64,000 nucleotides of DNA from Ponticaulis sp. (GTDB lineage Bacteria > Pseudomonadota > Alphaproteobacteria > Caulobacterales > Hyphomonadaceae), in assembly GCA_002723155.1 (NCBI GenBank), contig PBNO01000003.1, positions 336,484-400,483 of the forward strand. Direction: 5' to 3'. Below the pieces are notes generated by a model that saw nothing but the letters and a program-made list of their open reading frames with translations, searched no databases and had not been told where the DNA came from. A program made the translations under genes and the position numbers. How positions within the stretch are numbered: the stretch's first letter is position 1; each line of letters opens with the position of its first letter. Shown in pieces: positions 8,731 through 18,312 of this stretch.

Positions 8731-9388
8731 AATGCGGAACCGGTTTTGTGCCCGTCAGATAGTCTTTCAGGACATCGCGGAAGCATGGGCGGGATTTCAC
8801 CCGCTGATACCATTCGCGAAGATCAGGCGCGTTATCCCAGGGCACATCGCCGAAATAATCGAGCGCCGAGAGATGCGCAGCGGCAGACAGGTCTGCAATG
8901 GTCAGCTGACGACCTGCCAGATATGAGGTCTGCTCGCACAGCGCGTTCAGGTAAGTCATTACACCGCGAAGCGCGTGCGCGCCGCGTCGGAGAAGCGCAC
9001 TGTCCGGCGCACTGGTCCGCTGCACAGACTGGGCAATGCGCTCGGCAAGAATAGAGCCGTTAATCTCGCTCTCAAACCTGCTTTCAATCCAGCGCCAGAG
9101 GCGGCGGGCTTCAGCGCGGTCTGGAGCTAGCATGGGCAGCACTTTTACATCGCGGTACTGCTCTTCCAGAAATTCGACGATGGCATGAGTATGATTAGCG
9201 ACCACGCGGCCATGCTGGCCCTGATCGATCAACACCGGGCCAATCGGATTGGCGTACAGGCGCGTGACCTCTTCTGCCGGCTTCCACGGCGGAGAGACAA
9301 CAGGAGTAAACTCCAGCTGTTTTTCGGCCAGAACCAGCCGGACAAGGCGGCTTGCAGGATCAAGAGGCCAGTGAAAAAGCTTACGCAT
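8711..9388 (-). CDS. fzlA: FzlA-like FtsZ-binding GST-fold protein
   Basis: Protein of 225 aa with a glutathione-S-transferase fold: a thioredoxin-like N-terminus (MRKLFHWPLDPASRLVRLVLAEK) and a helical C-terminus from about residue 85. It fits FzlA of Caulobacter in the N-terminal 'PLDPASRLVRL' motif and in the conserved acidic C-terminal tail, HYADLDF. FzlA binds FtsZ, curves its filaments and is needed for division and constriction control in Caulobacter. Placement directly upstream of queG with a 20-bp overlap also matches my recollection of that neighbourhood. A plain GST role is the alternative, but the tail argues against it. Confidence 0.8.
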   Translation of the reverse strand: MRKLFHWPLDPASRLVRLVLAEKQLEFTPVVSPPWKPAEEVTRLYANPIGPVLIDQGQHGRVVANHTHAIVEFLEEQYRDVKVLPMLAPDRAEARRLWRWIESRFESEINGSILAERIAQSVQRTSAPDSALLRRGAHALRGVMTYLNALCEQTSYLAGRQLTIADLSAAAHLSALDYFGDVPWDNAPDLREWYQRVKSRPCFRDVLKDYLTGTKPVPHYADLDF

Positions 9389-9455
9389 TGGATAAGTTCT
9401 AACGCTTAGTACGACACCATCAGGGCCTATCTAGCACGCCTTCGTGTATAAAGGG

Positions 9456-10946
9456 TTAGTCAAAAGTTAATTCGGCCTGATGGGCGAGTTTTTCAACCGG
9501 TTTCACAGGCTTGAGAGCCGTTGCTGCAAGCGCCAGCTCGGAAACAAACAATCGCTGTTCAGCCTCTGCACGCTGCGCATCCGGCAAGCGTAACAGATAG
9601 GATGGATGCACCGTCACGACGAGCTTTGTGCCGTCTACCAGTTCGTGAATTTCGCCGCGCCAGTCTTTCAACGTAATACTCTGGCCAAGGATGCCCCGCG
9701 CTGCGCTCGCCCCGAGCGCAATGATTACATCCGGCTGCACCAGACGGCGCTCTTCACTGAGCCAATGCCCGCACACATCAATCTCGCGCACAGTTGGCGA
9801 CTGGTGGATGCGGCGCTTTCCACGCGTCATGAATTTGAAATGCTTCACGGCATTCGTCACATAAGTGCGGCGCCGGTCTATCCCAGCTTTGAGAAGCGCC
9901 TCATTGAGAAGCTGCCCGGCAGGGCCGACAAATGGCCTTCCCGCAATATCCTCCTGATCACCCGGCTGTTCGCCAACGATCATCAGCCGCGCGCCGGATG
10001 GCCCGTCGCCCATCACCGTCTGGCTGGCGTCACAATAGAGCGGGCAACGTACACAATTCGAAGCAGCTGACTTCAAATCTTCAAGCGATCTGATCTCCGC
10101 GTTTTGCGGTAGTACCTCCCGCCGCGTTGCCACCACATCCGCGAGCCGGTTTGCCTCGGTAATGCTGTCCTCAACCATCTGACGCGCTCGTGTCTCAGCC
10201 TGTTCGAGGAGTTCGGGTATCAGTTCTGCCTCTGGCAAATTCTTCCAGTATTTCTTCGGCATTTCTGATGTCATGGCAGAGATTTTCACCCGCGCTGGAT
10301 TGAAAATTGACGCAAAATAAGTTTTCCAGCCTTCTTCCATCACGTCTTCAGGCGGCACATCGCGTTTTGAACCGCCTGGCCCGAAGCTAAGGGTCTTCCC
10401 ATCCCAGCGCGCTGTCTTTTCGGGCGTGACGATTGCCCAGTTCATATTGGCAAAACGACGCTTGAAAAATGGCGTGCCAATCTCCTCGATCCGGTGTGTC
10501 GGCTCAAACCATGAGACGAAATTCTCGCGCCCATCTGGAGCATCACCGGCTTTGCGAAACCGCACAAAGGCATGCATTTTATGAACGTCGCGGCGAATGG
10601 CTTTCTCGCGTGATCGTAGCCACACAATATCAGGGTCTGCCTTGCGTTCGATAAGATTTTTCTCGGTCTGCAGCCGCCATAAAATCCGGTAGAGGCGGTC
10701 AAAGCGCTCTTCATCGCGATGGCAGATCACGGCGCGCGCAATGCCCGGAAATGATTTTGGCACTGAAATCTCGCGCACAGACCCTTTCGCCGGGCCTGCC
10801 TCGCTTACGCCAGCGAAGAGATCACCGCCTTTGCCTTCCACCTGCCATGAGATCATTTCAGGAGCCACGCCCTGCCCGCAGAGCCGCCTCGCCTCAGCGC
10901 GCCAGCCGTCGAAATCTGTTTCATGCGCCAGAACAACCGTCTGCAT
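9456..10946 (-). CDS. UdgX-family uracil-DNA glycosylase fused to an N-terminal DUF4130 domain
   Basis: Two-domain protein of 496 aa. Residues 1 to about 250 match the DUF4130 type that accompanies this family. The rest is a family 4-like uracil-DNA glycosylase with iron-sulfur cysteines (CVRCPLYC), the 'GEQPGDQ' motif at 325-331, and the UdgX-specific loop KRRIHQ with His381. In mycobacterial UdgX the equivalent histidine bonds covalently to uracil in DNA, so this protein should make a stable link to abasic or uracil sites. It starts one nucleotide inside the stop codon of the radical-SAM gene (TGATG), so the two are one unit. Cytoplasmic DNA repair. Confidence 0.92.
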   Translation of the reverse strand: MQTVVLAHETDFDGWRAEARRLCGQGVAPEMISWQVEGKGGDLFAGVSEAGPAKGSVREISVPKSFPGIARAVICHRDEERFDRLYRILWRLQTEKNLIERKADPDIVWLRSREKAIRRDVHKMHAFVRFRKAGDAPDGRENFVSWFEPTHRIEEIGTPFFKRRFANMNWAIVTPEKTARWDGKTLSFGPGGSKRDVPPEDVMEEGWKTYFASIFNPARVKISAMTSEMPKKYWKNLPEAELIPELLEQAETRARQMVEDSITEANRLADVVATRREVLPQNAEIRSLEDLKSAASNCVRCPLYCDASQTVMGDGPSGARLMIVGEQPGDQEDIAGRPFVGPAGQLLNEALLKAGIDRRRTYVTNAVKHFKFMTRGKRRIHQSPTVREIDVCGHWLSEERRLVQPDVIIALGASAARGILGQSITLKDWRGEIHELVDGTKLVVTVHPSYLLRLPDAQRAEAEQRLFVSELALAATALKPVKPVEKLAHQAELTFD

Positions 10947-12208
10947 CAGAACAAAGACAGCTGTTCTGGCGGCTTCACAAACCGTGCTTTGAGATTATCC
11001 GTGTCGGTCAGCCCGCCCGGCGACCAGTCCCGCGCGGTAATGAAGGGCCGGACCTTGGACAGCGACACCCGCATACGCGCCAGATCAGCCAGCCCGATAG
11101 AGCCATGTCGCCGCGAGGACAAAATCTTCATCACCGATTTCGGCCCCAGCCCCGGCACACGCAACAGGCGCTCTTTTGGCGCGCGGTTCACATCTACCGG
11201 AAACCAGGCGCGATGTTTGAGCGCCCATGAAAGCTTCGGGTCGACATCCAGATCCAGCATACCGCCATCAGTCGCCGAGATCACATCCTCAGTGTCGTAG
11301 CCGTAAAACCGCATCATCCAGTCTGCCTGATAAAGCCGGTGCTCACGTAGCAAAGGCGGGGCGAGCGGCGGCAGGCTGGACGAGGCATCAGGGATCGGGC
11401 TGAATGCTGAATAATAGACCCGCCTCAGACCATAGCCCGCATAGAGCTTGCGGGAGGTGACGATGATATCGCTGTCGCGCGCATCATCGGCGCCGACAAT
11501 CATCTGGGTGGACTGGCCGGCCGGCGCGAACGCTTTGGGCTTTGCCTTTTTGATGATGCGGGATTTCATCGCGTCCGCGCGATCATCAATGCCGTATTTG
11601 ACATGCGCCATGGCCGAGCGGATCACCTGCCCAGACTTTTCCGGAGCCAGCGTTTTCAGCCCCGGCTCTGTCGGCAGCTCGATATTGATGGAGAGGCGGT
11701 CGGCATACACTCCTGCCAGCTTGATCAGCTCCGGATCAGCCTCAGGGATGGTTTTCAGATGGATATAACCGCGAAAGTCATGCTCTTCACGCAGCACGCG
11801 GGCCACCTCTACGATCTGCTCCATCGTGTAATCCGGCGAGCGGATAATCCCCGAGGACAGGAACAAGCCTTCAATATAATTGCGCTTGTAGAAATCCAGC
11901 GTCAGCTTGGCCAGTTCGTGGGTTTCGAACCGCGCGCGCTCTACATTCGAAGAGACACGGTTCACACAATACCGGCAGTCAAATGTGCAGAAGTTGGTCA
12001 GAAGCACCTTGAGAAGCGAAATACAGCGCCCATCAGGCGTGTAGGCATGGCAAATCCCCATCCCCTCGCTTGATCCGACACCCTTGCCGGACATTGAATT
12101 GCGTTTCGTACTGCCAGACGATGCGCAGGAGGCATCATACTTGGCCGCATCCGCCAATATGGCGAGCTTCTGAAACGTAGATTTTGATCGGGAAACTGCC
12201 TTCGACAT
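10946..12208 (-). CDS. Putative DNA modification/repair radical SAM protein (UdgX partner)
   Basis: Radical SAM protein of 420 aa. The cluster motif CxxxCxxC is at C74, C78, C81 in 'NFCTFDCRYC'. After the barrel, a helix-hairpin-helix motif near the end ('LRVPGLGPKSVMKILSSRR') is typical of DNA contact. This domain order, and position directly before a DUF4130-UdgX gene, match the family known only as 'putative DNA modification/repair radical SAM protein'. The reaction is not known. The frame is open to 12238, but the ATG at 12208 is more natural. Next to UdgX, it most likely processes damaged or modified bases, as inference. Confidence 0.9.
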   Translation of the reverse strand: MSKAVSRSKSTFQKLAILADAAKYDASCASSGSTKRNSMSGKGVGSSEGMGICHAYTPDGRCISLLKVLLTNFCTFDCRYCVNRVSSNVERARFETHELAKLTLDFYKRNYIEGLFLSSGIIRSPDYTMEQIVEVARVLREEHDFRGYIHLKTIPEADPELIKLAGVYADRLSINIELPTEPGLKTLAPEKSGQVIRSAMAHVKYGIDDRADAMKSRIIKKAKPKAFAPAGQSTQMIVGADDARDSDIIVTSRKLYAGYGLRRVYYSAFSPIPDASSSLPPLAPPLLREHRLYQADWMMRFYGYDTEDVISATDGGMLDLDVDPKLSWALKHRAWFPVDVNRAPKERLLRVPGLGPKSVMKILSSRRHGSIGLADLARMRVSLSKVRPFITARDWSPGGLTDTDNLKARFVKPPEQLSLF

Positions 12209-12343
12209 GACGAGAACAATACAGGAACAAATTGTCATTTCAAGACTGTTTCTGACAGCGACACATTGCTCGCATTGCGCTCTCTCAATGCATCAGGTTA
12301 GAAGCAGGGCTCCACACCCAGACAGGGATGATCTCTCCACGAT

Positions 12344-13579
12344 ATGAGCGCGCGCACACCGAAAACGGCTATGATTATCGGCGCTGGCGTTGTCGGCGTG
12401 ACGACAGCCTATGCGCTGGCGCGGCGCGGTGTGAATGTGACCCTGATCGACTTTCGCGACGGCGCAGCCGATGGCACATCTTTCGCCAATGGTGGCCAGC
12501 TCAGCTATCTGCATACCGATGCGCTGGCGAGCGACACGATCATCAAGGATATGCCCGGCCTCGCCATGGGGCTGAACCCGGCCTTCCGCATCAAGATCTC
12601 GCTCGACCCTGATTATGTGAACTGGCTTCTCGCCTTTCTGCGAAACTGCACGGCCAGCCGCCATGCCGAAAACACCCGCAGCGCGCTCGCCATCGGACTT
12701 GAATCCCGCGTCGAAATGCAAAAGCTTGTCCAGCGATACGACCTTGATTTCGACTATCAGGTGCCGGGCAAGATGCAGCTCATCTACACGCCGGAAATGC
12801 GCCGGAATGTCGAAGCCGACATGGCCGCAAAAGGACTTGATGCGGACGAGCAGCGCCTTCTCACCTTCGAAGAAGCGCGCACTCTGGAGCCTGCTCTTTC
12901 TGACATTGGCACCCGCCCCGAAGCGGTGATGTATGCCGCGCGAGAGGCGCTGGGCGATGCGCATAAATTCTCGGTCAATCTGCTGGCCCTGCTGAAGCGG
13001 GATTTCGGCGTCAAAACCCTGTTCGGCAATCGGGTCCAGCATGTCTCGCTCTCATCAGACCGTGCAACGCTCACCCTTGCCGACGGCGATGTGCGCGAGG
13101 CAGACCTCTGCGTGCTTTGCACAGGCGCAGACCGCCGCCTTCTGAAAGAGCTGAAGATCGATGCGCCCGTCATGCCGATGAAGGGCTATTCCATGACGGC
13201 CCCGCATGGCGAGAACGCCCCGCGTATTTCCATCACGGATTCTAAACGACGCCTGGTCGTCTCCCGTCTGGGAGATCGCATCCGCATCGCAGGCATGGCC
13301 GACCTTGGCTGGACCAATCCCGATCCGGATCAGAAACGCATCGCAACGCTCCTTCGGGAAGCCGAAGCCTCGCTGCCTAAAGCGGCCGATTTCCGGAATG
13401 TCCAGTCCGTCTGGGCGGGCCTTCGCCCGATGACACCGGATTCAAACCCACGCATAGGTCGCCCGCATGCTGCGCTCGCCTATAATCTCGGCCATGGCAT
13501 GCTCGGCTGGACGATGGGCATGGGCACTGCCGAACGCCTCGCAAAGCTGATCGGATTGCCGGAACTGGCTGAGATCTAA
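12344..13579 (+). CDS. D-amino acid dehydrogenase-like FAD-dependent oxidoreductase (DadA family)
   Basis: Protein of 411 aa. The N-terminal FAD-binding motif is 'MIIGAGVVGVTTAYALARRG' at about residues 9-28, followed by the DadA signature 'TSFANGGQLSY'. The C-terminus has 'GLRPMTPDSNPRIGR' and 'NLGHGMLGWTMGMGTAERLA', typical of the DadA/glycine oxidase group. DadA oxidises D-amino acids, chiefly D-alanine, to keto acids and passes electrons to the respiratory chain at the inner membrane face. The gene stands alone, with no alanine racemase nearby. Substrate range is inferred from family. Confidence 0.88.
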   Translation: MSARTPKTAMIIGAGVVGVTTAYALARRGVNVTLIDFRDGAADGTSFANGGQLSYLHTDALASDTIIKDMPGLAMGLNPAFRIKISLDPDYVNWLLAFLRNCTASRHAENTRSALAIGLESRVEMQKLVQRYDLDFDYQVPGKMQLIYTPEMRRNVEADMAAKGLDADEQRLLTFEEARTLEPALSDIGTRPEAVMYAAREALGDAHKFSVNLLALLKRDFGVKTLFGNRVQHVSLSSDRATLTLADGDVREADLCVLCTGADRRLLKELKIDAPVMPMKGYSMTAPHGENAPRISITDSKRRLVVSRLGDRIRIAGMADLGWTNPDPDQKRIATLLREAEASLPKAADFRNVQSVWAGLRPMTPDSNPRIGRPHAALAYNLGHGMLGWTMGMGTAERLAKLIGLPELAEI

Positions 13580-13607
13580 AGCGAGTCACCCTAAGTAGGA
13601 GAGAACA

Positions 13608-14468
13608 ATGAGCTTAAAGAAAGCACCACAACTTCTACTGGGTGCCGCCATTACCGGATACTGTGCCACAGCCATAGCGGACGCACGGCCACGCGATGCT
13701 ATCGAAACCATCCACTGCCGTGCCCTTGCTGTGCAGATGAATAACGAGGTGACCCGTTTCATTTCATCAATCGCCGACGATTCAGTTCGGTTGGCTGAGT
13801 TTGTAGGCCCAGTACGTTTGGGCGGCGGCGACATATTCGATTTCCCCGAAGTTTCTGAACGTAACATTTTGGCGGTTTACGATTTGTCGTCCAGATCCGG
13901 CGAGATTCCGTTTTATCTCGAATTGCCAAATCCATGTGACGCGCGAAGTGAACGCGCCGGCATGGCTTACAACTTCACTCAATTTGATCCCTGCTACGCC
14001 CACGTCCCAAAATACTTATTAGAGCTAACGCCAGCCTCGTCGGCAGAGGTGTCGCTCGCAGACGCATCGTTATTCGAGGATTCCGATTATAGGGACGACA
14101 GCGCGACGGGCGGATACGAAGCGGGCTATCGGACGCGAACCTTAAATCAGATCAATCAGGCGCTTGAAGCAGGTTTCGAAAAGGCTGGGATCGCTTTTGA
14201 CCTCTCTTTGGTAGAGCTTCGCTCACTCGAGGAAACGCAAGACTTTCTGCCTTATTACTTCGAAAGAGACATCGCCATAGACGATGATTATCTCATTTCC
14301 AGGTTCAGAGTCATTGATACCAGCGAAGGCTCAATACTCAGCGAGTTTACTAATGTCTTTCATCGCGACACGGGTGAACCGGTGTGCAAAGCCGAGAGCC
14401 TGGTCTTATTTGACGAAGGAAGCTTTGAGTATTTTCTCATAAACGAGCTCGCTCTTCGAACGAATTAA
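13608..14468 (+). CDS. Unrecognised exported protein
   Basis: Protein of 286 aa that I do not recognise. It has a signal peptide (MSLKKAPQLLLGAAITGYCATAIA) and is acidic, with several cysteines (CRALAVQ, NPCDAR, DPCYA, PVCKAE) that could form disulfides in the periplasm. AGGAG lies about 8 nt before the ATG. Codon use is looser and more AT-rich than in the neighbours, which suggests an accessory or more recently acquired gene. It is followed by a hairpin-rich gene-free region. No function can be given. Confidence 0.75.
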   Translation: MSLKKAPQLLLGAAITGYCATAIADARPRDAIETIHCRALAVQMNNEVTRFISSIADDSVRLAEFVGPVRLGGGDIFDFPEVSERNILAVYDLSSRSGEIPFYLELPNPCDARSERAGMAYNFTQFDPCYAHVPKYLLELTPASSAEVSLADASLFEDSDYRDDSATGGYEAGYRTRTLNQINQALEAGFEKAGIAFDLSLVELRSLEETQDFLPYYFERDIAIDDDYLISRFRVIDTSEGSILSEFTNVFHRDTGEPVCKAESLVLFDEGSFEYFLINELALRTN

Positions 14469-14593
14469 CTTGGCAGGCGTGTCAGGCAAAATGGACCCGA
14501 CTTGACGGCCAAGGCGTCGTCCGGCTCTACTGAGGGCTGGACCGGTCTACATGCTGCCTTCCTCAATTAGAAACTCCGTCATGGAAGCCCGAA

Positions 14594-14615
14594 GGTTCCC
14601 GTGCAAACGGGAACC
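14594..14615. repeat. Perfect 9-bp hairpin (GGTTCCCGT/ACGGGAACC)
   Basis: GGTTCCCGT at 14594-14602 pairs exactly with ACGGGAACC at 14607-14615 around a GCAA loop. It is the first of four palindromes in the gene-free stretch 14469-14934. This type, with a tight loop and GC-rich arms, resembles dispersed intergenic palindromes. Confidence 0.6.
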
Positions 14616-14660
14616 CATGCTTAAATCTGGAGGCATATTGAAGTGAGCTATCTAAGCGTG

Positions 14661-14718
14661 GATACCCCCTTCGCGGGTATCTGCGGCGTTAAGGGATTTT
14701 CGCTCATACCTGCGCAGG
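14661..14718. repeat. Two further palindromes in the 14.5-14.9 kb intergenic region
   Basis: GATACCC (14661-14667) pairs with GGGTATC (14675-14681), and CCTGCGCAGG at 14709-14718 is a perfect 10-bp palindrome. Together with the hairpins at 14594 and 14902 they make up much of this intergenic stretch. No convincing reading frame fits them. Confidence 0.55.
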
Positions 14719-14901
14719 CGGGAAATTGAACCAGCAACGCCAAGGCAGGAACAATTTTTCTATGCCTCACGACGCGCGGCGTCTCCGGCGAGGCGGGCTA
14801 TCGCCCAGACCGCGGTCGCGGTCTGTGAGCCCACGAGCAACACGAAGGCGCAGGCAGGTAGCGGAGGCGAGATGGCCTGTGAGATTTCCCCTCACCCCCG
14901 G

Positions 14902-14924
14902 CCCCTCTCCCAATGGGCGAGGGG
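14902..14924. repeat. GC-rich palindromic repeat of the 'LTPxPSPxGRG' intergenic type
   Basis: CCCCTCTCCC (14902-14911) pairs with GGGCGAGGGG (14915-14924) around AAT, with one G-U pair. Read as protein it gives 'LTPGPSPNGRGV', a phrase often seen in spurious frames because this repeat is scattered through many bacterial genomes. It ends 10 bp from the hslO stop codon and might also mark its transcript end. The rest of 14469-14934 holds no supportable gene. Confidence 0.7.
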
Positions 14925-14934
14925 TGGGTCAGGA

Positions 14935-15903
14935 CTAATTCGGCTTCGCCGTAATCACATCCTGAAGCGGGATTTCGAACTGGCGGTTACAGAACTGGCA
15001 ATCGGCTTCAAAGACGTCTTTGCCCGTCTCTTCGGCCAGTTCCAGAAGCTCGTTATCCGGCAGGTTCTTCATCGTCTCAACGAGGCGTTCTTCAGAACAG
15101 GTGCACTCATCACGGATCAGGCTTGGCGCTTCCATGCGCACGCCATCTTCGTGGAAGAGGCGGTAAAGCACGCGGCCAAGTGAGAGGTCAGGGTCGAGCA
15201 GCTCTGCATCCTCAACGCTCTGGAAGAGCACGCTGGCTGTATTCCACTGGTCTTCGGTGTCGCCGCGGTTTTCATCGCCCGCAACTTTCTGGATCAGCGC
15301 GCCGCCAGCCTGCCAGCTTGCGCCTTCGCCTGCCTTCTGGATTTCACCCACGGCAAGGCGCACTTTGGTTGGCACCTGCTCTGAGCGATCGAAATAATGC
15401 TCTGCGCATTCAGCCAGAGACGTCCCGTCGAGCGGCACAACACCCTGATAAGGCTGTACGAATTCATTGTCTGAAATCACTGTGATGGCGAGTGCGCCAT
15501 TGCCGAACACCTGACGCGGGTGCGGGCGGATCAGCTCGTCCTTGTTCACACGCTCCACCAAAGCCCATTTTTCTTCATCATAGCGCAGCATGCCGCGCAG
15601 GCTGCCGCGCGTGTGATATTCGGCAACCATCAGGCTGACAGGGCCACTGCCCTGCGCCTGCACGGCCACGCGGGCATCTTCTTTCAGGCTGGCACCGATC
15701 AGCACAGCAAGGGTAAGCGCCTCACCCAGAAAACGGGCGAGTTCGTGCGGATAGTCATGACGGTTCAGAATTGCGCCAATCACCTGCCCGTCCATGCGCG
15801 TAATGCGTCCGCGCACGGCCTGCTGGTCCAGCTGGAATGTTGCAACGCTGTTTGCGCCCGTGCCGAGCTCGTCGGCCAGATGGGTCAGGTTTCCAGACAC
15901 CAT
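14935..15903 (-). CDS. hslO: Hsp33 redox-regulated chaperone
   Basis: Cytoplasmic holdase chaperone switched on by oxidative stress; 322 aa. The C-terminal zinc switch is complete: CTC with C267 and C269, then CQFC with C302 and C305. Oxidation of these cysteines releases zinc and exposes the binding surface in the known family members. The N-terminal domain shows '[16 protein letters not shown]' and '[14 protein letters not shown]'. The start lies 19 bp inside the end of argF, so hslO is the last gene of the argD-argF-hslO operon, an arrangement common in alphaproteobacteria. Confidence 0.95.
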   Translation of the reverse strand: MVSGNLTHLADELGTGANSVATFQLDQQAVRGRITRMDGQVIGAILNRHDYPHELARFLGEALTLAVLIGASLKEDARVAVQAQGSGPVSLMVAEYHTRGSLRGMLRYDEEKWALVERVNKDELIRPHPRQVFGNGALAITVISDNEFVQPYQGVVPLDGTSLAECAEHYFDRSEQVPTKVRLAVGEIQKAGEGASWQAGGALIQKVAGDENRGDTEDQWNTASVLFQSVEDAELLDPDLSLGRVLYRLFHEDGVRMEAPSLIRDECTCSEERLVETMKNLPDNELLELAEETGKDVFEADCQFCNRQFEIPLQDVITAKPN

Positions 15904-16805
15904 TTCAAAATTGCCTTCTGTGCATGAAGCCGGTTCTCAGCTTCGTCAAAAACCGCAGATTGCGGCCCGTCAATCACACTGGCTGAAACTTCTTCACCGC
16001 GGTGCGCCGGGAGACAGTGGAGGAAGATAGACCCTCCATTGGCCGCGCCCATTAGCTGGTCATCCACCATGAAGGGTGCAAGGTCTGAAAGACGTTTATC
16101 TGCATCTTTATCGCCCATGGAGACGAAAGTATCCGCCACGACGACGTCTGCGCCGGCTACGGCTTCGGCTGCGGAGGTAAAGACATCAATACGGCCCTGC
16201 TCTGCACGGGCGGCCTCGATGCGGTCTGCAGGTGCTTCATAGCCGACAGCTGTGCCAACCGCGAGCGAGAAACCGAATTTCGGCGCAGCATCGATAAAGC
16301 TCGCGCAGACATTATTGCCATCGCCCACCCAGGCGATACGCGCGCCCTTCAGGTCGAGGCCTTTTTCTTCCAGCGTCTGCAGGTCTGCCATGATCTGACA
16401 CGGGTGAGACTTATCCGTCAGGCCGTTAATGACCGGCACAGAACCTGTATTGGCAAAATCGACAACATCCTGATGGTTGTTCGCACGGATCATAACGATA
16501 TCGACAAAGCGGGACAGAACCTTTGCTGTGTCTTCAATCGTCTCGCCGCGGCCGAGCTGCATGTCTGACGAGGTCATGAACATGGTCTGCCCACCAAGCT
16601 GGCGCATGCCGACATCAAAGCTCGTGCGGGTACGCGTAGAGCTTTTCTCGAAAATCATCGCAAGAATATGGTCGGCGAGCGGCGCGCCCGCATCCACTTT
16701 GCCCTTCGGCCAGCCCTGACGCGCGGCTTTTGTCGCTTTCGCATCATCCAGAATGGCTCTCAGTTCGCTGGACGGAATGTCAGCGAGATCCAGAAAGTGC
16801 TTCAT
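15885..16805 (-). CDS. argF: Ornithine carbamoyltransferase
   Basis: Joins carbamoyl phosphate and ornithine to give citrulline in arginine synthesis; cytoplasmic, 306 aa, normal length. The carbamoyl-phosphate motif STRTRTSF is at about 55-62 and the ornithine-side motif '[12 protein letters not shown]' is near 264. The start codon follows the argD stop with no gap, and the end overlaps hslO. The three genes appear to be one transcript. Confidence 0.96.
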   Translation of the reverse strand: MKHFLDLADIPSSELRAILDDAKATKAARQGWPKGKVDAGAPLADHILAMIFEKSSTRTRTSFDVGMRQLGGQTMFMTSSDMQLGRGETIEDTAKVLSRFVDIVMIRANNHQDVVDFANTGSVPVINGLTDKSHPCQIMADLQTLEEKGLDLKGARIAWVGDGNNVCASFIDAAPKFGFSLAVGTAVGYEAPADRIEAARAEQGRIDVFTSAAEAVAGADVVVADTFVSMGDKDADKRLSDLAPFMVDDQLMGAANGGSIFLHCLPAHRGEEVSASVIDGPQSAVFDEAENRLHAQKAILKWCLET

Positions 16806-17993
16806 TTAGCTCTCCTGAGCTTTGGCCTCCGTCAGGCAGGCATCAAGAATGTCGATAGCTTCACGGATATCAGCATCCGTAGCGATAAGAGGCGGTGCGA
16901 GGCGCAGAACATTGTCGCCCGCAACGCCGCAAAGGAGCTTTTTGGCGCGCGCCAGCTGTTGAACCGGCTTAGGCGCAGACTTCAGCTTCAGGCCCACGAG
17001 GAGACCTTTGCCGCGCACATCTTCGACCATGTCAGGGTGACGGTCTTTGAGGCTCGCAAGACCTTGCTGTAGATTGCTGGCCGTGCGGCGAACGCCCTCA
17101 AGGAAGCCTTCGGACATCATCTCGTCGAACACGACATTGCCGACAGCCATAGCCAGCGGGTTGCCGCCATAGGTGGAGCCGTGAGAGCCAGGGCGCATAC
17201 CTTTGCCTGCTTCTTCTGTAACGAGGCACGCACCGAACGGGAAGCCGCCGCCAACGCCTTTAGCCACAGCCATAATGTCCGGATCAGCTTTGCCGTCTGC
17301 CCATTGGTGTGCAAACAGCTTGCCTGTACGGCCTGCGCCGCACTGGACTTCGTCATATATGAGAAGCGTGCCGGTTTCGTTGCAAAGCTCGCGCAGGGAA
17401 ACGAGGCAATGTTCAGGAATGCTGCGCACGCCGCCTTCGCCCTGTACCGGCTCGACCAGAACCGCACATGTGTCTTTCGTGATCGCCGCTTTCAGCGCGT
17501 CATGGTCACCGAATGGCAGCTGGGTGAAGCCCGCCATAGGCTCACCAAAGCCTTCCAGATAAGCCGGGTTACCGCCTGCATTGATCGCGGCGAAAGAGCG
17601 ACCATGGAAGGCGCCGGAGAATGTCAGGATTTCCTGACGGTGCGGCTCGCCATTCGCCCAGTGATATTTACGGGCTGTTTTCAGCGCGCACTCGATCGCT
17701 TCCGTACCGGAGTTGGTGAAGAAGACCTGATCGGCAAATGTGTTCGCGCAATATTTCTCTGCCAGCTCTTCACCAGCCGGTACGCGGAACATGTTTGATG
17801 TGTGCCAGAGCTTGTCAGCCTGATCTTTCAGAGCGGCAACCATTTTCGGGTGTGCATGACCAAGCGCGTTCACCGCGATGCCCGCGATAAAGTCGAGATA
17901 CGCCGTGCCGTCTTCAGTATACAGTCGCATGCCTTCACCTCGCACGAAGACTTCTTCTGGCGGGGCGTAAACGGGAAGCATGGCTTCGCGCAT
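16806..17993 (-). CDS. argD: Acetylornithine/succinyldiaminopimelate aminotransferase
   Basis: PLP-dependent class III aminotransferase making N-acetylornithine in arginine synthesis, and possibly acting in lysine synthesis; 395 aa. The pattern '[25 protein letters not shown]' near the N-terminus, '[16 protein letters not shown]', the PLP-contact '[14 protein letters not shown]', and the lysine in '[15 protein letters not shown]' are all present. The ATG at 17993 follows AGGAG by 8 nt; an earlier in-frame ATG at 18044 would add 17 residues without a ribosome site. First gene of the argD-argF-hslO operon. Confidence 0.95.
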   Translation of the reverse strand: MREAMLPVYAPPEEVFVRGEGMRLYTEDGTAYLDFIAGIAVNALGHAHPKMVAALKDQADKLWHTSNMFRVPAGEELAEKYCANTFADQVFFTNSGTEAIECALKTARKYHWANGEPHRQEILTFSGAFHGRSFAAINAGGNPAYLEGFGEPMAGFTQLPFGDHDALKAAITKDTCAVLVEPVQGEGGVRSIPEHCLVSLRELCNETGTLLIYDEVQCGAGRTGKLFAHQWADGKADPDIMAVAKGVGGGFPFGACLVTEEAGKGMRPGSHGSTYGGNPLAMAVGNVVFDEMMSEGFLEGVRRTASNLQQGLASLKDRHPDMVEDVRGKGLLVGLKLKSAPKPVQQLARAKKLLCGVAGDNVLRLAPPLIATDADIREAIDILDACLTEAKAQES

Positions 17994-18312
17994 GACATGT
18001 ACTCCTGAATGCTGAGAGGGCTCTCCTGCCCTGTTGAAAAACAAGCCGCGTCATTACCTTATTTGCGCTATTCTGGTCAATGGAACGGCCCGATTGTCAC
18101 GAAATGATCATGCTGCCCCTTCGCCCCTGTATGCTCCGCAGGTGTGGCATATGCAGCCAACCTACGAAAATGGCTTGAAACTTAAGGAATTCGGGCGAGA
18201 ATAATCGGGTCTCACCAAGTTTTTTCCGGAAGTTGAATTCTGTTCATGTTCCAGACATTTGGCACAGTGCACTAAGGTGCCACCACTGATGAAGGGTCCG
18301 AAGGGGGACATT

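Noticed and set aside
14726-14938. 70-codon frame ending in '[15 protein letters not shown]'
   Set aside because: It is the translation of a dispersed palindromic repeat; this phrase recurs in spurious frames.
18260-18282. Sigma-54 promoter or operator at TGGCAC...GTGCCA before the two-repeat protein gene
   Set aside because: Spacing between GG and GC elements does not fit sigma-54, and a 6-bp inverted repeat is too short to claim.
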